A DNA stretch of 64,000 bases from an uncultured Oscillospiraceae bacterium (GTDB lineage Bacteria; Bacillota; Clostridia; Oscillospirales; Acutalibacteraceae), in the NCBI GenBank assembly GCA_902490735.1, contig CABUFC010000007.1, forward strand, positions 1-64,000, in the 5' to 3' direction. The position numbers were made by a program, and so were the translations under genes. Positions 8,813-16,015 of the stretch are shown here, in pieces (positions within the stretch are counted from its first letter, which is position 1; each line of letters opens with the position of its first letter). The notes beneath the pieces were generated by a model. It had not been told where the DNA came from. It saw nothing but the letters and a program-made list of their open reading frames with translations, and made no database searches.

Positions 8813-8934
8813 TAAATTGACAGGTTGAATAAGCCGTGGCGGTTACAATAAAAACATATAAAACGAACTCCGCGTTTTTCTCTAAGGCGCTTTATCATAG
8901 CACCGGTAACAAGCTGAGCATCAAAAAAGGGCAT
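8812..8934 (-). pseudogene. possible scrap of an XRE-type HTH regulator gene
   Basis: Translation from an ATG at 8934 gives MPFFDAQLVTGAMIKRLREK, then RGV and unrelated residues to a stop at 8812 (40 aa). TGAMIKRLREKRG matches the usual first helix of XRE/Cro regulators (TGxxIkxLRxexG), but the turn and recognition helix never follow in any frame. The ATG lies inside the tRNA-Gln terminator. Either a decayed gene end next to a tRNA or a chance match; only about 15 residues support it. Confidence 0.25.
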
Positions 8935-8953
8935 CCAACCAGATGCCCTTTTT
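8923..8953. terminator. terminator of tRNA-Gln
   Basis: Stem GGGCATC (8929-8935) / GATGCCC (8942-8948) with a 6-base loop, flanked by A6 and T5 so that it works on either strand. It begins one base after the encoded CCA end of the tRNA gene on the minus strand. Confidence 0.85.
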
Positions 8954-8954
8954 G

Positions 8955-9028
8955 TGGCTGCGGAACTAGGATTCGAACCCAGACAAACAGAGTCAGAGTC
9001 TGCTGTGCTACCCTTACACAATTCCGCA
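8955..9028 (-). tRNA. tRNA-Gln (anticodon CTG)
   Basis: A 74-base cloverleaf: acceptor TGCGGAA/TTCCGCA, D-stem GTGT/GCAC, anticodon stem GCAGA/TCTGT with loop CTCTGAC (anticodon CTG, reading CAG), T-arm CTGGG-TTCGAAT-CCTAG, discriminator G and an encoded CCA. It has its own promoter (9043-9070) and terminator (8923-8953), so it is a stand-alone unit. Confidence 0.93.
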
Positions 9029-9042
9029 AAGCGAACAATAAT

Positions 9043-9070
9043 ATTATATAGTTTTTTGCAAAATTGTCAA
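9043..9070 (-). promoter_or_regulatory. sigma-A promoter of tRNA-Gln
   Basis: Minus strand: perfect -35 TTGACA (9065-9070), 16-base spacer, perfect -10 TATAAT (9043-9048), 14 bases before the mature tRNA end. It lies directly after the PBP gene stop. Confidence 0.85.
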
Positions 9071-9075
9071 GCATA

Positions 9076-10674
9076 TTATTTTAAATTGTTAATTGCATCC
9101 GCGATTTTTTTAAATAAAGGCGCGCAAGTGGCACTGCCGGATACTGCGTCCTCGGCGAAAACAATGCAGGTGTATTCGGGAGTATCGTATGGAAAAAAGC
9201 CGCAAAACCAGGCGTGGTTTACTTTTTTACCGTTTTTTAGCATGCCGGTTTCGGCTGTTGCGGTTTTTCCTGCCGCATCGACCGTTTCGGGTTTTGCAGA
9301 TTTACCCGTTCCGTTTTCGAGTACTTCTTTTAAATACTCTTTTAAAATATCGGCGTTATTCTTTTCCATTGCTTTAACAGTATCCTTCGTTGTTTCCGCA
9401 TTAGTTTTACCGTTTATTACGGTTTTTTCAATAATACTCGGTTTAACATACTTGCCGCCATTTGCTATTGCATTATACAGGTTAAGCATGGATATAGGCG
9501 ACAATAAAATATCCCCTTGTCCGATTGAAAAATTAGCGACTTCTCGCTTAGATGACTGCAACTTTTTTAAAGAAGTTAAATTCCCGGGCTTTGCTATTAA
9601 GGTTTTAGAGATTTGAATGCTTGAGCCAAAGCCAAATATCGCCGCATTATTATATAAAGCTTCACTAGATATAGCATTACCGAGGCTGTAAAAATAGGTA
9701 TTGCACGAGTTGGCAACCGCAGTTTTTAAGGACATATTTCCATGCCCTTCTCTTTTATGACAGTTAAAATCATACCCATCAATTAAAATATGTCCCTTAC
9801 AGTTAAAGGTTAAATTTGATTTGTTTTCGCAAAGCGCGGATAAAGCTATACAAGGTTTAAAAACAGAGCCCACATTATATGCCGACAATGCCCTGTTTAG
9901 CATTGGCGAATTTTCTGCTGTTAGATAATCCTTTACCTTGTTTTGATCGTATGTCGGAAAGCTTAACAGTGCGCGAATTTTACCGCTTTTTGGTTCGCAA
10001 ACTATTATGGCTCCTTTTTTTAAATCATCTCTTACCGCCTCATAAACCGCTTGTTGAATTTTTTTATCAATAGTTAAATAAACTGAATTTCTGTTAATAC
10101 CGCCAGAAAATGTCGGCGCTACACCATAAAGAATTTCTCCGTTTGCAGATGCGCTAAATGAAATATCCTTTGTATCGGAGGAAAACAAAATATCGTCGAA
10201 TTCTTTTTCAAGTCCGCTAACTCCATGACCTGATCCATCCGAATAGCCGATAATATGTGAAGCGTATTCAGAAGAATAACGCATGGTTGTATAAAAACCA
10301 TAAATGCCTATGTCATTAATATATTCTTCGGTGTCAACAATTATCGGTTTTTTTGCTTTTAACCTATTAAGGATTGCAAGCTTTTCTTCTTTGCTAAAGT
10401 ATTTATTTAGGTTGGTTATTGCTTTGTCTGTCGGGGTGATGACTGCTTTATAAACTATTCTGTCATTTGTAATCGGAGAGCCGCTGCAATCAAAAAAATC
10501 TCCCCTTATATTATCATAATTTAATACAATAGAATTAAAATTTGTGCCGACTTTTTGCGTGACTTCGCCGTTTATTAAATATATTCTGAAAATTCCCACA
10601 GCGGATATTACCGCAACAAGAAAATAACATACAATGATTCTTATTCCAAATGACTTGTAAAAACTTTTTTTCAA
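9076..10674 (-). CDS. class B penicillin-binding protein (transpeptidase), PbpI/SpoVD-like
   Basis: Membrane-anchored DD-transpeptidase that cross-links peptidoglycan, 532 aa. One N-terminal membrane helix (about residues 11-29) precedes an outer-face dimerisation domain and the transpeptidase: SVFK at residue 270, SCN at 323, and GKTATAETG near 470, where the usual KTG reads KTA. The TTG at 10674 has GAGGAG upstream, but that ribosome site lies in the arm of a stable hairpin (10677-10714). mltG and a U32 gene precede it, as in the Bacillus region that ends in pbpI, so a sporulation-linked role is possible but not shown. Confidence 0.85.
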   Translation of the reverse strand: MKKSFYKSFGIRIIVCYFLVAVISAVGIFRIYLINGEVTQKVGTNFNSIVLNYDNIRGDFFDCSGSPITNDRIVYKAVITPTDKAITNLNKYFSKEEKLAILNRLKAKKPIIVDTEEYINDIGIYGFYTTMRYSSEYASHIIGYSDGSGHGVSGLEKEFDDILFSSDTKDISFSASANGEILYGVAPTFSGGINRNSVYLTIDKKIQQAVYEAVRDDLKKGAIIVCEPKSGKIRALLSFPTYDQNKVKDYLTAENSPMLNRALSAYNVGSVFKPCIALSALCENKSNLTFNCKGHILIDGYDFNCHKREGHGNMSLKTAVANSCNTYFYSLGNAISSEALYNNAAIFGFGSSIQISKTLIAKPGNLTSLKKLQSSKREVANFSIGQGDILLSPISMLNLYNAIANGGKYVKPSIIEKTVINGKTNAETTKDTVKAMEKNNADILKEYLKEVLENGTGKSAKPETVDAAGKTATAETGMLKNGKKVNHAWFCGFFPYDTPEYTCIVFAEDAVSGSATCAPLFKKIADAINNLK

Positions 10675-10676
10675 AA

Positions 10677-10714
10677 AAATCACTCCTCGGATATTTTATC
10701 CTGAGAAGTGATTT
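10677..10714 (-). terminator. terminator-like hairpin covering the PBP ribosome site
   Basis: On the minus-strand RNA a stem of about 17 pairs (one G-U, one bulged A) closes on an AAA loop and is followed by a run of U that leads straight into the TTG start of the PBP gene. The GAGGAG ribosome site (10683-10688) is inside the 3' arm. It starts 3 bases after the U32 stop codon. It could end most transcripts or limit PBP translation. Confidence 0.75.
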
Positions 10715-10717
10715 TTA

Positions 10718-11935
10718 TTATACTGATTTCATTCTTAATAATGATCCTGTTTTTACCGCATGATCGCAAGGTATATTAACCGTCATCATCGGATGAATTG
10801 CCGCATCAATTAAGTTCCCTGATTCATCCAAAATTTCCGTAACCGGCAGTTCAAACGGCATACTTTTAGGTTCTAAAACATCTAAACACGTGCCTGCTAA
10901 AAATTTATTCTTAATTACTGCCTTAATGTACCCGTTTTTATAGCCTGTAACAACTGCTGCAACCTGATAATCGCGGACGTAGCCTGCATTTTCATAGGTT
11001 TGAGAATTTTTGGGCTTCCCAAAATAAAAACCGGTTGAATATCCGCGGTGGCTTACTTTATTAAGCTCATTAAGTATTTTTTTGTCAAGGTGCCATTCTT
11101 TATCAGAAGGGTTGTTGTAATAGCTTTGAATCGCAAGATAATACGCGTTTGTAACCGCCGCAACATAATAGTGGGATTTAGCCCTGCCTTCAATTTTTAA
11201 GCTTTTAATTCCTGCGCGTTCAAGCTTAGCAATATGTTCAATCATGCAAAGGTCATTAGCATTTAAAATATATGTGCCGTCAGCGGTTTCATTAACAGGA
11301 AAATACTGACCGGGGCGTTTTTCCTCCATAAGGGCATAACTCCAACGACAAGGCTGGGCGCAATCGCCCCTGTTTGCGTCGCGCCCGGTCATATAGCTTG
11401 AAAGCAAGCATCGTGCGGAAAACGACACACACATAGCGCCATGGACAAAAGCTTCTAACTCCAGTTCCTTTGGTGTTTTTTGACGAATTTGGGCAATTTC
11501 TTCTATCGACAATTCGCGCGCAAGAACAATACGTTTTGCGCCTAAATTATAAAATGCATTTGCCGTTTCATAATTAACAACGCCAGCTTGAACGGATACA
11601 TGAATATCCAAATTAGGCGTATGTTTTTTTATTAGTTCAATTGTTCCAAAATCGGACGCAATAACTGCGTCAACGCCTAAATCATCAAGAACCTTTAAAT
11701 ATTCCGGCAATCGGGCAATTTCTTCGTTATGCGGTATTGTATTGCAGGTAACGTGAACTTTAACGCCGTTTTCGTGTGCATATTTTATGCCTGTTTTTAA
11801 GTCGTCCGTATTAAAGTTTGCAGCAGCGGCGCGCATACCAAATTCCGGACCTGCAAGATAAACAGCGTCTGCGCCAAACTCGACAGCAGCATAAAGTCTT
11901 GTAAGGTCTCCTGCAGGAGATAACAGTTCTAACAT
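10718..11935 (-). CDS. peptidase U32 family protein (TrhP/YrrO-like tRNA hydroxylation)
   Basis: A 405-aa cytosolic protein. It begins MLELLSPAGDLTRLYAAVEFGADAVYLAG and contains the U32 signature ELEAFVHGAMCVSFSARCLLSS followed by GRDANRGDCAQPCRW, with the cluster of conserved Cys. Although named peptidases, members of this group (TrhP, RlhA) act in prephenate-dependent RNA hydroxylation; that role is inferred from family knowledge. The ATG at 11935 is one base after the mltG stop; an in-frame TTG lies three codons earlier. The gene order mltG-U32-PBP matches Bacillus yrrL-yrrO-yrrR. Confidence 0.88.
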   Translation of the reverse strand: MLELLSPAGDLTRLYAAVEFGADAVYLAGPEFGMRAAAANFNTDDLKTGIKYAHENGVKVHVTCNTIPHNEEIARLPEYLKVLDDLGVDAVIASDFGTIELIKKHTPNLDIHVSVQAGVVNYETANAFYNLGAKRIVLARELSIEEIAQIRQKTPKELELEAFVHGAMCVSFSARCLLSSYMTGRDANRGDCAQPCRWSYALMEEKRPGQYFPVNETADGTYILNANDLCMIEHIAKLERAGIKSLKIEGRAKSHYYVAAVTNAYYLAIQSYYNNPSDKEWHLDKKILNELNKVSHRGYSTGFYFGKPKNSQTYENAGYVRDYQVAAVVTGYKNGYIKAVIKNKFLAGTCLDVLEPKSMPFELPVTEILDESGNLIDAAIHPMMTVNIPCDHAVKTGSLLRMKSV

Positions 11936-11936
11936 T

Positions 11937-13094
11937 TTAACCAATCCATTTGCCTTTAGATTTTAATTCGGCAATTATTTTTTTGTGCTCCGCATAAGAG
12001 CTGCTATAATAAAAATTGTTGTCAGCATCGGATACAAAATAAGTTTTATTAAAGTTTTCTTCCGGGTATAAAGCGGCTTTAATCGCTTCGCGGCTAGGTG
12101 AACACAGCGGTCCCGGAGGAAGGCCTTCGATTTTATTGGTATTATACCGTCCGCCGCCATAAGGGTATTCTGCTGTAGGAGAAGAACCTAAAAACTTTGG
12201 TTCGTCCCATTTTAAGCGGTTATAAAAAACGGCGGCAATTTTTGGCATCTCATTGGGTGAGCCGGAAGCTTCAAGCTGAATTATAGAGGCCATAGACAGT
12301 ATTTGATGCATTGTATAACCTTTTTGTTCGGCGCGTTTAGAATATTCGGATGTCCAAACTTTTTCGGTTTCTTTAAGCATCTTGCTTATTGCAAGTTCGG
12401 CGCATTTTGCACTGTCAAAATTATAGAAATTATACGTATCGGGAAATAAATATCCTTCAAATCTATAATAAACCTGCTCTACAGGAATATCTTTTACAAA
12501 AGAAAATTCGCTAAAATCTATATTGTTCATTGCCGATTTAAAATCGGCCTTTTTACATACGCCATTATCTGAAAGAATTTTAATAATATCGTCAATATCG
12601 CTGCCTTCAGGTATTGTTACTTTTACGGTATCAGGACTTTCGCCGTCAGTTTGAAGCATCTTTGCGATATCTTTATATCCAAGCTCGTTAGTAAAGGTGT
12701 ATACACCGTATTTAAAAGATCCGTCAAAACCCGCAACCTTGCAATAAAGCCTAAATAATAAAGAACTGTTTATTGCACCGGCTTCTTTTAATTCGGATGC
12801 AATCGCCGCCGTTCCGGAACCCTTTATTATTTCAATTGTACATTCCGAACCGTCGCGAAAACCAATACCCAAAAAATCAGAAGCAAAAAGTATTGTAGTT
12901 CCGGCCAATAAAACCGCTGCCGCAATAACGCAAACCACAAAAATAATGCTTTTTGTTTTTTGGCGCTGTCTTCTTGTCTTAATTTTTTGAGGCTTTTTCG
13001 GCTCGATTTCTTCGGATTCGGCAATTTTAAAGTTTTCACCTAAAACAAAATCCAGATCTTTGTTTATTTTATTTTCGTTTTGATTATTATCCAT
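11937..13094 (-). CDS. mltG: endolytic murein transglycosylase MltG (YceG-like)
   Basis: Cleaves nascent glycan strands near the membrane and is thought to set their length. The 385-aa protein has a charged cytosolic N-terminus, one membrane helix (about 48-70), a LysM-like segment and the YceG domain: EGYLFPDTYNF near 213, MASIIQLEASG at 268-277 and GLPPGPLCSPSREAIKAALYP. In E. coli MltG the catalytic region reads ASIVEKET; here the first Glu position is Gln273 and the second is Glu275, so which residue acts is unclear. GTAGGAAACT precedes the ATG. First gene of the mltG-U32-PBP run. Confidence 0.9.
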   Translation of the reverse strand: MDNNQNENKINKDLDFVLGENFKIAESEEIEPKKPQKIKTRRQRQKTKSIIFVVCVIAAAVLLAGTTILFASDFLGIGFRDGSECTIEIIKGSGTAAIASELKEAGAINSSLLFRLYCKVAGFDGSFKYGVYTFTNELGYKDIAKMLQTDGESPDTVKVTIPEGSDIDDIIKILSDNGVCKKADFKSAMNNIDFSEFSFVKDIPVEQVYYRFEGYLFPDTYNFYNFDSAKCAELAISKMLKETEKVWTSEYSKRAEQKGYTMHQILSMASIIQLEASGSPNEMPKIAAVFYNRLKWDEPKFLGSSPTAEYPYGGGRYNTNKIEGLPPGPLCSPSREAIKAALYPEENFNKTYFVSDADNNFYYSSSYAEHKKIIAELKSKGKWIG

Positions 13095-13108
13095 AGTTTC
13101 CTACTTTC

Positions 13109-13134
13109 ACATTTTATAAAAATCAACATAAAAT
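13109..13134 (+). promoter_or_regulatory. possible sigma-K/E type promoter of the small Cys-rich peptide
   Basis: AC (13109-13110), 16 bases, then CATAAAAT (13127-13134), close to the mother-cell sigma-K pattern AC-N16/17-CATANNNT, about 35 bases before the 27-codon gene. ACATTTTAT and ATAAAATGT also form an inverted repeat here (13109-13117/13128-13136), so a hairpin or operator is an alternative reading. Confidence 0.3.
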
Positions 13135-13168
13135 GTTATTGAATCCACAAATTTAAGGAGTGAAAAAA

Positions 13169-13252
13169 ATGATGACTAAAGGTTTCTGCGGCAATGACTG
13201 TACGTGGATTTTGATCCTCTTAATAGTATATTTAGGATGCTGTAGAGGTTAA
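13169..13252 (+). CDS. 27-aa Cys-rich single-helix membrane peptide
   Basis: A perfect AAGGAG lies 8 bases before tandem ATG codons; the frame runs 27 codons to TAA. The peptide starts MMTKGFCGNDCTW and continues as a hydrophobic helix ILILLIVYLGCCRG, with two Cys pairs (FCGNDC and CC). This build, short CGNDC head plus a WIxIL helix ending in CC, resembles the very small YjcZ-like and related sporulation peptides of Bacillota, but I cannot name a family. A strong terminator follows at once (13260-13305). It lies between mltG and the cyclo-ligase on the opposite strand. Function unknown; coding signals are strong. Confidence 0.7.
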   Translation: MMTKGFCGNDCTWILILLIVYLGCCRG

Positions 13253-13253
13253 T

Positions 13254-13883
13254 TTAGCGACCGCATAAAAGTGCATTACCGCTTTTATGCGGTTTTCTGT
13301 TTTTACAGGTGTTTCTTATCCATTTATTGGTAACAACGGTGTCAACCGCTCTGTCATAATGGCCGTGATATAAATGAAATCTAAAATCGTCTACATAACA
13401 AATACCAACAACAGCTCCGGTATATTTTGATAAATATCTATCGTAATACCCTTTGCCATAACCAAGTCTATAACCGTTGGCGCTAAACATAAATGCAGGA
13501 ACCAACATCAGTGTCCCCGTGTGGTCATGTACAATCGGTAAATCTTTTGACGGCTCTAACACGCCAAACGATCCCGGAGTTAAATCATCAAAAGAATTTA
13601 TATAATGAAACTCCATTTGTCTTGTCATGGGAATACATCTTGGAACTGCAACCTTTTTACCGTCCGCCCATGCATTTTTGATTATTCTTTTTGTGTCTAC
13701 TTCAATGGGAGTCGAAACATATACCATTACGGTATTGCAGGTTTTATATTGATATAATTTTTTAACCCTTTCGCTTATTTCAAAATCCATTTCGCTTTTT
13801 AAGTTTGGATCCAACGATTTACGGCGGTTTTTACATTCTTCTCTTAATGTTAGTTTGTATTTTCTTAAATCTATGCTTGACAT
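13254..13883 (-). CDS. 5-formyltetrahydrofolate cyclo-ligase
   Basis: Returns 5-formyl-THF to the 5,10-methenyl-THF pool using ATP. The 209-aa protein shows the family pattern: RKSLDPNLKSEMDFEI near the N-terminus, VMVYVSTPIEVDTKRII, and the MLVPAFMFSANGYRLGYGKGYYDRYL motif for nucleotide and folate binding. The last residues (KPHKSGNALLCGR) are encoded by the terminator of the facing peptide gene and look like a run-on extension. The ATG overlaps the DJ-1 gene by 13 bases. With thyX and tmk upstream, the operon joins folate one-carbon units to dTMP supply. Confidence 0.9.
   Translation of the reverse strand: MSSIDLRKYKLTLREECKNRRKSLDPNLKSEMDFEISERVKKLYQYKTCNTVMVYVSTPIEVDTKRIIKNAWADGKKVAVPRCIPMTRQMEFHYINSFDDLTPGSFGVLEPSKDLPIVHDHTGTLMLVPAFMFSANGYRLGYGKGYYDRYLSKYTGAVVGICYVDDFRFHLYHGHYDRAVDTVVTNKWIRNTCKNRKPHKSGNALLCGR
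13260..13305 (+). terminator. terminator of the 27-aa peptide gene
   Basis: Perfect 11-base stem CCGCATAAAAG (13261-13271) / CTTTTATGCGG (13282-13292), then TTTTCTGTTTTT. It starts 8 bases after the peptide stop and overlaps the last codons of the cyclo-ligase on the other strand. Confidence 0.85.
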
Positions 13884-14416
13884 AAAATTGAATCCTTTAT
13901 TTTTTTTGCGGTTTCTTTATTTTTTAAGGCTTCAATAATTGTAAAAGCAAAATCAAAAGATGCGCCTGCGCCACGTGCGGTTATAATATTTTCGTCTTTT
14001 ATTGCCGGCACATTCTTATATGTGGCGCCAAAAAGCTCCTGCTCAAAACCGGGATAGCAGGTGGCTTTTTTATTTTGAAGAAAACCTTTATGTCCAAGTA
14101 CAGAAGGTGCCGCGCAAATAGCGCAAATTAATTTAGAATCGGTATAAAGCTTATCTAAAATATTTTGAAGCAATTCACTTTTTTCCAAATTTAAAGTACC
14201 GGGCATTCCGCCGGGAAGGATTGCCGCCGTTATTTTTGAAAGATCAGTTATATCGGAAATTACTTTATCGGCACATACAGTTATACCGTGAGATCCTGTA
14301 ACCATTTGTTCTCCTACGGCAACCGTATATGCTTCGATTTCCGCGCGCCTTAAAAGATCTAATGTGGCAAGCGCTTCTATTTCTTCAAAACCCTGAGCTA
14401 AAAACATCAAAACCAT
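13871..14416 (-). CDS. DJ-1/PfpI (YajL-like) family protein
   Basis: A 181-aa flavodoxin-like protein of the DJ-1 family. It has the conserved Glu region (AQGFEEIEALATLDLLRRA), ILPGGMPGTLNL, the nucleophile elbow AICAAPSVLG with the reactive Cys near residue 100, and TARGAGASFDFAFTIIEAL. Members act as redox-linked chaperones, glyoxalases or deglycases; the exact activity cannot be read here. The ATG overlaps the tmk stop by one base (TAATG) and the 3' end overlaps the cyclo-ligase by 13 bases, so it is part of one tight operon. Confidence 0.88.
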   Translation of the reverse strand: MVLMFLAQGFEEIEALATLDLLRRAEIEAYTVAVGEQMVTGSHGITVCADKVISDITDLSKITAAILPGGMPGTLNLEKSELLQNILDKLYTDSKLICAICAAPSVLGHKGFLQNKKATCYPGFEQELFGATYKNVPAIKDENIITARGAGASFDFAFTIIEALKNKETAKKIKDSILCQA

Positions 14417-15078
14417 TATAAAACCTTCTTAACTTTTGCAATAATTTCATTCGATATAATTTCGGGACTTTTTAAAACGTTATTCTCTGCACAACTCACC
14501 GTAAACCAATCAAGTTTTTCTGCGGCATAACGAGCGGCCTTACTACAGCGCTTCAGGTATTCCATATCCTTTTCGTGAATGTCTTTTTTGCTGTCATCGC
14601 CTTTATATCGTTTAGATAAAAGTGTGGCTGAAATTTCATTTGGCATATCTAAAAATATAACAAGATCAGGTTTTGGAATACCGACTTTTGAAAACTCCAG
14701 ATCGTACAACCAATTTAAATATTCCTGCCATTCACTTTCGGGAAGTTTTGCCATTTGATGAATGATATTAGAAGTAACATATCTTCCGGCTAAAATCGTA
14801 CCACCGTTATTATAAAATTCGCCCCAGTGAATTTTATAACTTGCGAAACGGTCAACTGCATAAAGAATTGAAGCGGCGTATGCATTAACATCGTCAGCCT
14901 TACTCCCAAAACGTCCGGCAAGGTACATTTTTACCGGCTCACACGAAGGCTCGGAGTATTCGGGAAAAGATACAACGCGATAATTATCACAAAAACCTGC
15001 CAGGTTTTTTTCAAGAAGCTCTAATTGAGTGGATTTTCCGCTGCCGTCAAGCCCCTCTAAAACTATAAGCTTACCCAT
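14416..15078 (-). CDS. tmk: thymidylate kinase (dTMP kinase)
   Basis: Phosphorylates dTMP to dTDP. The 220-aa protein has the P-loop LEGLDGSGKSTQ at residues 7-18, DRFAS, the thymidine-site stretch GRYVTSN, and PDLVIFLDMP. The lid region (LLSKRYKGDDSKKDIHEKDMEYLKR) is longer than in the E. coli type. It lies 3 bases after thyX, so synthesis and first phosphorylation of dTMP are coupled. Related deoxynucleoside kinases share the fold, but the thyX link favours Tmk. Confidence 0.9.
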   Translation of the reverse strand: MGKLIVLEGLDGSGKSTQLELLEKNLAGFCDNYRVVSFPEYSEPSCEPVKMYLAGRFGSKADDVNAYAASILYAVDRFASYKIHWGEFYNNGGTILAGRYVTSNIIHQMAKLPESEWQEYLNWLYDLEFSKVGIPKPDLVIFLDMPNEISATLLSKRYKGDDSKKDIHEKDMEYLKRCSKAARYAAEKLDWFTVSCAENNVLKSPEIISNEIIAKVKKVL

Positions 15079-15081
15079 GAT

Positions 15082-15849
15082 TTAACCCTTAATCCTTGCA
15101 AATTCTTCCATAACTTCTTTCTTTTTGCCGCAACTCATTTTACCTTCGGTGCAAGGGCCAAAAAGGCACGGAGGGCCTGCTTTTTTAAACAAGTTAGGTG
15201 CAACGCCGTAAACCAGCTTTAACATCTGCTTTGCAACATCCCTAATTTCCCATTGGGCGCGGTTGCAGGTCCTGTGTTTAAAAAAGTTCATTAAACTTCT
15301 TGCGTTCATAGTCATAACAATCTTTGTCTCACAAGCATTCGGCAACACAAATCTTGCATCTTCTATCGCCATTTTTTCAGATGCGCGTTTTGCAGATTTT
15401 TCATCCATTCCGCTGCTTATTAGGTTGTTATAGTGCTTTTCTTGCAGAATGTCCGCTAATTTATTATATGTATCCTGCGCATCTTGCATAGCCTTTGTGT
15501 AAATATCAAGAGCCGTACTGTTAGCGGATATTTCCGGCGGTGTTACATATTCCATATTGTTTTCTTTAACATATCTTTGACTTTGAACAGAAAAAGAAGC
15601 TATTCTATGCCTCGTAATTTGCGCAAGAAGGCTTCTTGATACACCTTCAATGCCAAATGTAAACGAAGCGTGTTCAATCGGACTTTCATGCCCGATTTCT
15701 GACAGCATATCTACAAATGCCGCGGTTTTTTCATCTGTTAATCCTTCACGAATTCCCATAATATCCGATGAAGAATAACAAAGTTTTGCGGCGGATGCCA
15801 CAATTTTTTCCGGCTCAGCAGTATGTGCTATTAAAGTTACTTTTGCCAA
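15082..15849 (-). CDS. thyX: flavin-dependent thymidylate synthase
   Basis: Makes dTMP from dUMP using methylene-THF, FAD and NADPH. The 255-aa protein carries the ThyX motif RHRIASFSVQSQRY (RHR-x7-S), plus IEHASFTFGIEGVSRSLLAQ before it and LMNFFKHRTCNRAQWEIRDVA for nucleotide binding. The start is TTG at 15849 with AAGGAAG upstream; no ATG fits. Its own near-perfect promoter is at 15904-15932. A C-terminal Cys-rich stretch (CLFGPCTEGKMSCGKKKE) is common in clostridial ThyX. First gene of the thyX-tmk-DJ-1-cyclo-ligase run. Confidence 0.95.
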   Translation of the reverse strand: MAKVTLIAHTAEPEKIVASAAKLCYSSSDIMGIREGLTDEKTAAFVDMLSEIGHESPIEHASFTFGIEGVSRSLLAQITRHRIASFSVQSQRYVKENNMEYVTPPEISANSTALDIYTKAMQDAQDTYNKLADILQEKHYNNLISSGMDEKSAKRASEKMAIEDARFVLPNACETKIVMTMNARSLMNFFKHRTCNRAQWEIRDVAKQMLKLVYGVAPNLFKKAGPPCLFGPCTEGKMSCGKKKEVMEEFARIKG

Positions 15850-15903
15850 AATACCACTTCCTTACCTATTTTTATATAAACTTTTATATATTATAACAAA
15901 TAA

Positions 15904-15932
15904 ACTATATTATAGCAATTAAAAATTGTCAA
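15904..15932 (-). promoter_or_regulatory. sigma-A promoter of thyX operon
   Basis: Minus strand: perfect -35 TTGACA (15927-15932), 17-base spacer, -10 TATAGT (15904-15909). Confidence 0.7.
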
Positions 15933-15956
15933 AAATTAAAAAATCGAAAAAAGCTA

Positions 15957-15985
15957 TTCACATTACTGTAGAAATATGTTATTAT
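15957..15985 (+). promoter_or_regulatory. sigma-A promoter of the Prs-like gene
   Basis: -35 TTCACA (15957-15962), 17-base spacer ending in TGT, -10 TATTAT (15980-15985), about 30 bases before the TTG start. Diverges from the thyX promoter. Confidence 0.6.
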
Positions 15986-16015
15986 TAAAATATAAAAATG
16001 TATGGAGGGATTTTT

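Noticed and set aside
8836..9051. 71-codon plus-strand frame across tRNA-Gln
   Set aside because: It reads through the terminator and the tRNA; composition is not protein-like.
12827..13039. 70-codon second frame within mltG
   Set aside because: Same-strand shadow of the MltG N-terminal region; Lys-rich by chance from the basic linker.
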